A stretch of DNA of 5,012 nt from positions 1-5,012 of the forward strand of contig JAJYAR010000243.1 in assembly GCA_021779435.1 (NCBI GenBank), given 5' to 3'. A program made the translations under genes and the position numbers. This document shows positions 1 through 4,169 of this stretch, in pieces; within the stretch, counting starts at the first letter, position 1; each line of letters starts with the position of its first letter. The stretch is from a bacterium (GTDB lineage: Bacteria > Verrucomicrobiota > Verrucomicrobiae > JAJYAR01). A model generated the notes under the pieces. It did no database searches. It saw only the letters and a program-made list of their open reading frames with translations, and had not been told where the DNA came from.

Positions 1-1
1 G

Positions 2-316
2 GGCGCGGCGCTGCCGCCGGCGGCAGCCGCGGCCACGAATGGCGCCGTCCCGGGCGCGACGCCCGGCGCCGCATCGGCCGGGCCGGGAGTTCTTCTCCAG
101 ATCGGCGCCTATCGCACGCCGGACGACGCCGACGCGATGCGCGCACGGCTGGCGCTGATGGGCTACGACGCCAAGATTGCGAAGACGACCGAGGAGAGCG
201 GCCTCGCCGTCTACCGCGTTCGCCTCGGGCCGTACGGCCCGGCCGACGATGTGAACGGAATCCTGCGCACCCTGTCCGAGAACGGGGTGGACGCGCAACA
301 GGTGCCGGCCCCATAA
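2..316 (+). CDS. SPOR-domain protein, C-terminal fragment (5' end outside window)
   Basis: An open frame runs from the window edge (first full codon at base 2) to a TAA at 314-316, giving 104 visible residues. Residues 1-29 are an Ala/Pro/Gly-rich low-complexity linker. Residues 30-102 match a SPOR domain, with the opening strand LQIGAY (32-37), a helix DDADAMRARLALMGYDAKI (41-59) and the second-half motif YRVRLGPY (71-78). SPOR domains bind denuded septal peptidoglycan. Proteins of this build normally have an N-terminal cytoplasmic stretch, one membrane helix, a long linker and a periplasmic SPOR domain, as in FtsN and DedD. The N-terminal part is not visible, so membrane anchoring is inferred. 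The position directly before dsbA fits a betaproteobacterial order in which an FtsN-like SPOR gene precedes dsbA. The domain call is secure; the exact paralogue (FtsN-like or another SPOR protein) is not. Confidence 0.88.
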   Translation, partial: GAALPPAAAAATNGAVPGATPGAASAGPGVLLQIGAYRTPDDADAMRARLALMGYDAKIAKTTEESGLAVYRVRLGPYGPADDVNGILRTLSENGVDAQQVPAP

Positions 317-347
317 GAACCCCGGGGAGCATGAAAGAGCACCGCGA

Positions 348-367
348 GCGGACGGTGTCCGCGTTTT
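348..367 (+). terminator. Short terminator-like hairpin between SPOR gene and dsbA
   Basis: GCGGAC (348-353) and GTCCGC (357-362) form a perfect 6-bp stem with a GGT loop, followed by GTTTTCC (363-369), which includes a four-T run. This is the form of a weak intrinsic terminator. It sits 32 bases after the SPOR stop and only 11 bases before the dsbA Shine-Dalgarno sequence. No promoter would fit between it and dsbA, so it could at most attenuate read-through. The short stem and short T-run keep confidence moderate. Confidence 0.4.
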
Positions 368-378
368 CCTAACCTACG

Positions 379-384
379 AGGAGG
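379..384 (+). promoter_or_regulatory. Shine-Dalgarno sequence of dsbA
   Basis: AGGAGG, inside GAGGAGGAG (378-386), is a full-consensus ribosome binding site. It ends 7 bases before the ATG at 392 and fixes that start codon. It is the strongest Shine-Dalgarno sequence in the window. Confidence 0.85.
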
Positions 385-391
385 AGTCGTT

Positions 392-1093
392 ATGTCATCG
401 GGTGTGTCGCATCGCAGGCGCGCGGCCTTGCTTGCCGGGTTGGGTGCATTGGGAGCCGGGGCCGCCGGTTTTGCATTGACCGGGGTCCGGCCGGCCTGGG
501 CCGACGGAAGCACGCCGGTGGCGGGAGTCGACTACACCGTCCTGACCAATCCGCAGCCCACCGACGCGCCGCCGGGAAAGATCCAGGTCCTGGATTTCTT
601 CTGGTACGGCTGCCCGCACTGCTACGCGTTCCTGCCCTACCTCGAAGCCTGGCAGAAGAAATTGCCGCCCGACGTCGATTTCGAACATGTCCCGGTCGCA
701 TTCAATCCCTCGACCGAACCACACTCGCGGATCTTCTATTCCCTCAAGGCGCTGGGGCTGGTCGACGAGATGCACGCCAAGGTGTTCGACGCATATCACA
801 ACAAGCACATGCGCCTGCTCGATCCCAACGAGATCGCCGATTTCATGGCGGCCAACGGCATTCCCCGTGCCAAGTGGGTGGCGGTGTACAACTCGTTCTC
901 GGTCTCGTCCGACGTCAATCGCGCCAACATGATGGTGCAGGCCTATCAGATCGACGGCACGCCGACGCTGGCTTGCGATGGCCGCTTCCTGACCTCGCCG
1001 GCGATCGCATCGAACCATACGCCGGAGGGTGCGCTGGCGGTCATGGACTATCTGATCGCGCGCGTCCGCAGTGAGCGCGCACGTCAGGGCTGA
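392..1093 (+). CDS. dsbA: Thiol:disulfide interchange protein DsbA, twin-arginine-type signal peptide
   Basis: This 233-residue periplasmic dithiol oxidase of the DsbA/thioredoxin-fold family introduces disulfide bonds into exported proteins and would be re-oxidised by DsbB. The active site is FFWYG-C74-P-H-C77, the classic DsbA CPHC. The cis-proline loop follows at G189-T190-P191, in GTPTLACDGRF. Between them lies the alpha-helical insert (about 95-185) typical of DsbA. The N-terminus SHRRRAALLAGLGALGAGAA has consecutive arginines (8-10) before a mildly hydrophobic Ala/Gly/Leu segment and ends in PAWA (34-37) before Asp38, an A-x-A signal peptidase I site. The Arg motif looks Tat-like, though Sec export cannot be excluded. 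A third cysteine, Cys195, lies just after the cis-Pro loop. The ATG is fixed by a consensus Shine-Dalgarno sequence. It follows the SPOR gene by 75 bases and precedes the SDR gene by 60. Confidence 0.95.
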   Translation: MSSGVSHRRRAALLAGLGALGAGAAGFALTGVRPAWADGSTPVAGVDYTVLTNPQPTDAPPGKIQVLDFFWYGCPHCYAFLPYLEAWQKKLPPDVDFEHVPVAFNPSTEPHSRIFYSLKALGLVDEMHAKVFDAYHNKHMRLLDPNEIADFMAANGIPRAKWVAVYNSFSVSSDVNRANMMVQAYQIDGTPTLACDGRFLTSPAIASNHTPEGALAVMDYLIARVRSERARQG

Positions 1094-1101
1094 GCGCTCG
1101 T

Positions 1102-1140
1102 CATTCCCCCGCTTCCGCTTGGCGGGAGCGGGCCGGGATG
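1102..1140. repeat. 39-nt imperfect palindrome between dsbA and the SDR gene
   Basis: The core stem is 11 bp: CCCGCTTCCGC (1108-1118) against GCGGGAGCGGG (1122-1132), with a TTG loop and a single T-G wobble. Six more outer pairs (1102-1107 with 1135-1140, one of them T-G) extend it past a two-base CC bulge at 1133-1134. No T-run follows, so it is a poor intrinsic terminator. It begins 9 bases after the dsbA stop and ends 14 bases before the SDR start. It could stabilise the dsbA 3' end, limit read-through, or be one copy of a dispersed CATTCCC-type palindromic repeat. Which of these applies cannot be decided from one copy. Confidence 0.6.
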
Positions 1141-1153
1141 CGGGTCTGCACCG

Positions 1154-1915
1154 ATGAACGTCTTTCTCACCGGCGCATCGAGCGGCATCGGCGCCGCGAT
1201 GGCGCGCGAGTTCGGTCGCCGCGGCGCGCGCCTCGGTCTCGTGGCGCGCCGCGCCGATGCGCTGCGGCAGCTTGCCGCGGAAATGCCCGGCCGGTGCGAT
1301 TGCTATCCGCTCGACGTCACGGACCATGACGCGCTGATCGCCGCTGCACAGGATTTCGAGGCGCGTTGCGGCGGAACCGACATCGTCGTCGCCAATGCCG
1401 GGATCTCCACCGGCATCCTGACCGAACACCAGGAAGACCTCGCCGGGTTCGAGCGGGTGATCGCCACCAACCTCATCGCCGCCGCCGCGACCTTTCATCC
1501 ATTCATCGCACCGATGCGTGCGCGTCGGCGCGGCACCCTGGTCGGAATCGCCAGCGTTGCGGGGATCCGCGGACTACCCGGTTCCGAGGCCTACTCCCCG
1601 TCCAAGGCCGCCTTGATCAATTACTGCGAAAGCCTGCGGGTCGGCCTGCACGGAACGGGCGTGCGGGTGGTGACGATCGCGCCCGGATTCATCCGCACCC
1701 CGATGACCGCCGAAAACCCATACCGGATGCCGTTCCTCCTGGAACCGGAGGATTTCGCCCGCAAGGCGGTCGACGCGATGCTCCGCCAGACGAGCTATGT
1801 CGTGATTCCCTGGCAGATGGCGATCGTCGCCAAGCTGCTGCGGGTGCTGCCCAACTGGGCGTTCGATCGCCTGCTGGCAGGTCGCGCCCGCAAGCCTCGA
1901 CGGACGCTCGGGTAA
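1154..1915 (+). CDS. Classical short-chain dehydrogenase/reductase (SDR), substrate unknown
   Basis: At 253 residues this has the usual length of a classical SDR, a cytosolic NAD(P)(H)-dependent oxidoreductase with a Rossmann fold. The glycine-rich cofactor motif TGASSGIG is at 6-13. The acidic adenine-contact residue is D54 in LDV. The NAG motif is N81-A82-G83. The catalytic tetrad is N106, S134, Y147 and K151, the last two within YSPSK, followed by the PG motif at 177-178. The arginines after the second strand (A31-R32-R33) suggest a preference for NADP(H). The C-terminus (216-252) is hydrophobic then Arg/Lys-rich (PWQMAIVAKLLRVLP, RARKPRR), which may give loose membrane or partner contact. 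The ATG at 1154 is chosen because the fold starts at once (NVFLTGASSG). The Shine-Dalgarno sequence is weak, so translation may benefit from dsbA upstream. Family call secure, substrate unknown. Confidence 0.93.
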   Translation: MNVFLTGASSGIGAAMAREFGRRGARLGLVARRADALRQLAAEMPGRCDCYPLDVTDHDALIAAAQDFEARCGGTDIVVANAGISTGILTEHQEDLAGFERVIATNLIAAAATFHPFIAPMRARRRGTLVGIASVAGIRGLPGSEAYSPSKAALINYCESLRVGLHGTGVRVVTIAPGFIRTPMTAENPYRMPFLLEPEDFARKAVDAMLRQTSYVVIPWQMAIVAKLLRVLPNWAFDRLLAGRARKPRRTLG

Positions 1916-1936
1916 CCGGCGCGGCGGGGAGGCTCT

Positions 1937-2368
1937 TTACGGCCCCGCGTGTTCGGTCCCCAGTTGCGCGGTGTGCGGCACGGCGAAAATCCCTTGCAGC
2001 CGCAGCAACTCGTCGCGGTGCTGCCGCGCCAGCCGCGTGACCAGTCTTTCCCCGTTCGCCGTGAGATGGATCTCGACCTCGCGCCGGTCTTCGCGTCCGG
2101 GCTGGCGTTCGACGAATCCCAGCCGTTCGCAGCGGGTGACCAGCGCCACGACGCCGTGGTGATGGGCCTGCAGCCGCTCCGCCAGTTCCGTGATCGTCGC
2201 CCAGTCCCGCCCGCTCTGGCCTTTGACGTGCAGCATCAGGAGGTACTGCAGGTTGGTCACGCCCGCACGGCGGGTGATCTGCTCGCTCCAGCGGATGAAG
2301 CGGCGCAGCTGGTAGCGGAAGTCCGACAGCGTCTGGAACTCCTTCTTGGATAGCGAGGCATGACTCAT
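1937..2368 (-). CDS. MarR-family winged-helix transcriptional regulator
   Basis: This 143-residue protein has the normal MarR length and layout. An N-terminal dimerisation helix (about 9-34, FQTLSDFRYQLRRFIRWSEQ) is followed by helices around GVTNLQYLLMLHVKG (36-50). The winged helix-turn-helix comes next, with a first helix ATITELAERLQ (57-67) and a recognition helix from about 69 to 84 (HHHGVVALVTRCERLG). The wing carries the conserved R92-E-D-R-R96 basic tip before VEIHLT, and a C-terminal dimerisation helix follows (104-125). Such proteins bind palindromic operators as dimers and release on binding a ligand or, in some subfamilies, on thiol oxidation. The only cysteine, C80, lies in the recognition helix. 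The gene is divergent from a DsrC-like gene across a strong palindrome, so autoregulation and control of that neighbour are likely. It converges on the SDR gene with a 21-bp gap. No clear Shine-Dalgarno sequence precedes the ATG. Ligand unknown. Confidence 0.92.
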   Translation of the reverse strand: MSHASLSKKEFQTLSDFRYQLRRFIRWSEQITRRAGVTNLQYLLMLHVKGQSGRDWATITELAERLQAHHHGVVALVTRCERLGFVERQPGREDRREVEIHLTANGERLVTRLARQHRDELLRLQGIFAVPHTAQLGTEHAGP

Positions 2369-2390
2369 CGGGGTTTCGCCGGTCGGGGGA

Positions 2391-2396
2391 TTGACA
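2391..2396 (+). promoter_or_regulatory. Consensus -35-like TTGACA upstream of the DsrC-like gene
   Basis: TTGACA is a perfect sigma-70 -35 hexamer facing the DsrC-like gene. At 17-bp spacing the -10 position would be AAACTA (2414-2419), a poor match to TATAAT lying inside the left arm of the palindrome. Either a weak, activator-dependent or alternative promoter is present, or the hexamer is coincidental. If it is used, the palindrome would cover the -10 region and transcription start, a classic repressor position. Confidence 0.3.
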
Positions 2397-2398
2397 AA

Positions 2399-2427
2399 AC
2401 GATAGCATCCCGGAAACTACATCACAA
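2399..2427 (-). promoter_or_regulatory. Candidate sigma-70 promoter of the marR-type gene
   Basis: On the minus strand, TTGTGA (2427-2422) and TATCGT (2404-2399) are separated by exactly 17 bp. Each matches 4 of 6 consensus positions. Transcription would start near 2392 and give a leader of about 24 nt before the ATG at 2368. The -35 hexamer and much of the spacer lie inside the 2409-2445 palindrome, so a protein bound there would block this promoter. Confidence 0.45.
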
Positions 2428-2445
2428 CATGATGTAGTTTCCGGG
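2409..2445. promoter_or_regulatory. Perfect 16-bp inverted repeat, candidate MarR operator
   Basis: CCCGGAAACTACATCA (2409-2424) is mirrored without mismatch by TGATGTAGTTTCCGGG (2430-2445) around a CAACA spacer. The inner part TACATCA-N5-TGATGTA is 19 bp, the right size for one MarR dimer. It lies in the shared region between the divergent marR-type and DsrC-like genes, overlaps the candidate marR promoter and ends 32 bases before the DsrC-like ATG. Operator function is inferred. An alternative is an RNA hairpin in the leader, but no T-run follows, so a terminator is unlikely. Confidence 0.65.
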
Positions 2446-2477
2446 TGGGTCCGGATCGGGAAAGGACGGTGCAGCGA

Positions 2478-2804
2478 ATGGATGCCAAGCTTGCGATGCC
2501 GCGGCGCGATGCCGAGGGTTATCTGATCGAACCGGAGCAGTGGGATGAAGCGGTTGCCGAGGAGATCGCCCGCGAACTGGGCGTCGAACTCGGCCCGGAC
2601 CACTGGGACGTGATCCGCTTCATGCGTTCCTTTTATGCCGATCGGCAGGTTGCCGCCGACTCCCGCTTCGTCATGCGGCATCTGGAAGCCCGCTATCCCG
2701 GCGAAGGGCGCAAGCGGCTCTTCGAACTGTTTCCCTATGGCTATGTCGGCCAGGCGTGCAAGATCGCCGGCATGAAGCGCCCGCGGGCATGGAGTACGGG
2801 CTGA
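2478..2804 (+). CDS. TusE/DsrC-family protein lacking the penultimate cysteine (RspA-like)
   Basis: At 108 residues this matches the DsrC/TusE fold along its length: D11-AEGYL near the N-terminus, then QW at 21-22, LGPDHWDVIRFMRSFY (38-53) and LFELFPYGYVGQACKIAG (81-98). In that family a flexible C-terminal arm carries CysA next to the last residue, and in true DsrC also CysB eleven residues earlier; these cysteines carry sulfur. Here CysB is present as C94, but the CysA position is Trp105 (arm ending RPRAWSTG), so the usual trans-sulfuration or trisulfide chemistry should be lost. Proteins of this type have, as I recall, been labelled RspA with a proposed regulatory role. The ATG at 2478 is preferred, with AAGGA at 2462-2466. 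An in-frame GTG at 2445 would add 11 unconserved residues and start on the palindrome. Divergent from the MarR gene and convergent with gspF. Confidence 0.88.
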   Translation: MDAKLAMPRRDAEGYLIEPEQWDEAVAEEIARELGVELGPDHWDVIRFMRSFYADRQVAADSRFVMRHLEARYPGEGRKRLFELFPYGYVGQACKIAGMKRPRAWSTG

Positions 2805-2813
2805 TCGCGGAGT

Positions 2814-2839
2814 CGCCGCCGGGTGTCCTCCCGGCGGCG
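2814..2839. terminator. Strong GC hairpin between convergent DsrC-like gene and gspF
   Basis: CGCCGCCGGG (2814-2823) pairs perfectly with CCCGGCGGCG (2830-2839) around a TGTCCT loop. It lies in the 39-bp gap between the stops of two converging genes, the usual place for a two-way terminator. There is no T-run on either strand, so it is not a standard intrinsic terminator. It may act as a 3' stability element or assist Rho-dependent ending. Confidence 0.5.
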
Positions 2840-2843
2840 GATC

Positions 2844-4091
2844 TCAGCGGGCAAGCTGATTGATCTCGATGATCGGCATCATCACCGCCAGCACGATCAC
2901 CATCACCACCACGCCCATCACCAGGATCAGCGCCGGTTCCAGCAGCGACGTGAGCAGCATGGCGCGACGCTCCGCCTCGCGGGCGTGCATGTCGGCCGCG
3001 CGCGTCAGCATCTCCGGCAGCTTTCCGGTGGTTTCACCCGACCCGATGAGGTGGATCAGCACCGGCGGGAAGAGACGGGTGCGCGGCAGCCCGCTGCCGT
3101 CCCGCTGCCGGTCGTCCTGCGCCCGCAAGGCGCGTGCAAGCGACGCGCCTTCGCGGACCCGCTGCGTCGCTTCGATGACGCGCGCGCGCATTGCGAGATT
3201 GGATACCGTTTCCCCCGCCGCCTGCAGCGCACGCAGCATCGGCACACCCGAACCGACCAGGATGGCAAGCGTGCTCGCGAAGCGTGCCGTGTTCAGCGCG
3301 CGCGACAGAACGCCGAGCACCGGCAGCGCGAGGATGCGCTGGTGCCAGCGCAACCGGATCGCCTCGACGCGCAGGGCGCGGTGGATGCCCAACGCACTGC
3401 CGGCCAGCACGAGCAGGACCGCCCAGCCGTAATGCCGCAGAAAGTCGGAGAGGCCGATCATCATCCGGGTGAGCAGCGGGAGCGTCTGCTTCGTCTGCAC
3501 GAACACCTGCACCACTTGCGGAATGACGTAGGTGAGCAGGCCCGTGACGACGAGCAGCGCAACCACGGTGACGATCGCCGGATAGACGAAGGCGAGGACG
3601 ATCTTCTGCTGCAGCTTTCCCCGCTCCTCGATGAAATCGGCCAGACTCGCCAGCACCCCGGGCAGGCGGCCGGACTCTTCTCCCGCCGCGATCAATGCGC
3701 GGTAGATCTCCGGAAATTGCCTGGGGTGCCGCGCAAGCGCCGCCGAGAGCGACATCCCGCCCCGCACCTCGGCGCGCACCGCCCCCATCAACTCCCGCAC
3801 CGCCTGCTGTTCGCTTTGCTCGACCAGCACGGTCAGCGCGTCGGTGATCGGCAGCGCGGCGCCGACCAGGCTCGCGAACTGCCGGGTGAGCACGGCAAGT
3901 TCTGTCTGGGACAGGCGTCGGCGACGCATCGCCACGCCGCCGGCCGCGTCGGCCTGCACCGCTTCGACCGTCAGCGGAACCAGACCTTGCTCGCGCAGCA
4001 TCTGGCGTGCGATGCGCGCGCTGTCGGCTTCGAGCACGCCGATCCGATCCTTGCCCTGATCGTCGGCCGCGGTGTAGCGGAATGCCGTCAT
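2844..4091 (-). CDS. gspF: Type II secretion inner-membrane platform protein GspF
   Basis: GspF is the polytopic inner-membrane core of the type II secretion platform; it contacts GspE and GspL and helps drive pseudopilus assembly. The 415-residue protein opens with the GspF-type head FRYTAADDQGKDRIGVLEADS (4-24). Two T2SSF domains follow, at about 67-190 and 267-395. The paired signatures are L78-GAALPITDAL with AAGEESGRLP (135-144), and LVGSGVPMLRAL (278-289) with GSGETTGKLPEM (350-361). Membrane segments lie at about 164-190, 222-239 and 384-408, and the end PIIEINQLAR is typical. The ATG at 4091 agrees with family N-termini. Its Shine-Dalgarno sequence is weak. It follows gspE by 75 bases and is probably co-transcribed with it. 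Odd point: residues 326-338 (DDRQRDGSGLPRT) form an insertion before LFPPVLIHLI that is absent from the family members I can recall. No gspG follows; the cluster ends here. Confidence 0.94.
   Translation of the reverse strand: MTAFRYTAADDQGKDRIGVLEADSARIARQMLREQGLVPLTVEAVQADAAGGVAMRRRRLSQTELAVLTRQFASLVGAALPITDALTVLVEQSEQQAVRELMGAVRAEVRGGMSLSAALARHPRQFPEIYRALIAAGEESGRLPGVLASLADFIEERGKLQQKIVLAFVYPAIVTVVALLVVTGLLTYVIPQVVQVFVQTKQTLPLLTRMMIGLSDFLRHYGWAVLLVLAGSALGIHRALRVEAIRLRWHQRILALPVLGVLSRALNTARFASTLAILVGSGVPMLRALQAAGETVSNLAMRARVIEATQRVREGASLARALRAQDDRQRDGSGLPRTRLFPPVLIHLIGSGETTGKLPEMLTRAADMHAREAERRAMLLTSLLEPALILVMGVVVMVIVLAVMMPIIEINQLAR
3090..3111. repeat. 11-nt tandem duplication inside the gspF insertion
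   Basis: CCCGCTGCCGT (3090-3100) is followed at once by CCCGCTGCCGG (3101-3111), identical at 10 of 11 positions. The first copy also pairs with the adjoining CGGCAG (3084-3089) to form a 6-bp hairpin. The repeat lies within the codons for the extra 13 residues of GspF. An 11-nt unit is not a multiple of three, so other changes must have kept the frame. Confidence 0.6.
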
Positions 4092-4169
4092 GGCCGAAAC
4101 ACCCCACTCCCCGGAGGAGGCGGGGCAGGGGCGCGGGGCGGGTGCAGAGGATTCACCGGAATGCCGTCA
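4078..4169. repeat. 13-nt direct repeat flanking the gspE-gspF gap
   Basis: CGGAATGCCGTCA occurs at 4078-4090 and again at 4157-4169, 79 bp apart and without mismatch. On the minus strand both copies read TGACGGCATTCCG. The gspF copy is its start region (A-TGACGGCATTCCG, encoding M-T-A-F-R). The other copy begins with the gspE stop codon TGA and in the gspF frame would read CTG-T-A-F-R then stop. The 75-bp gap between the genes (4092-4166) holds nothing else recognisable apart from a G-rich run. Confidence 0.65.

Noticed and set aside
320..327. CCCCGGGG palindrome after the SPOR stop
   Set aside because: It is eight bases with no loop or flanking structure, and is expected by chance in DNA of this composition.
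395..1498. Minus-strand open frame of 367 codons opposite dsbA and the SDR gene
   Set aside because: It spans two well-supported genes and their intergenic palindrome, has Arg/Gly/Asp-rich composition and shows no domain. It is a mirror of codon bias.
1924..1948. GCGGGG/CCCCGC stem with a 13-nt loop between the SDR and marR stops
   Set aside because: It is only 6 bp with a long loop, lies partly inside marR and has no T-run after the stem. It is too weak to call a terminator.
2445..2477. GTG start at 2445 for the DsrC-like gene
   Set aside because: It would begin on the last base of the palindrome and add 11 residues not found in the family. The ATG at 2478 has a reasonable Shine-Dalgarno sequence.
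1689..2681. Minus-strand open frame of 330 codons across the SDR, marR and DsrC-like genes
   Set aside because: It crosses three genes that all carry family motifs in other frames, and it runs through the palindrome. Its composition is not protein-like.
2877..2922. CATCATCACC-like short repeats near the gspF 3' end
   Set aside because: They are codons for the Val/Met/Ile-rich last membrane helix read on the opposite strand. They are not a separate repeat.
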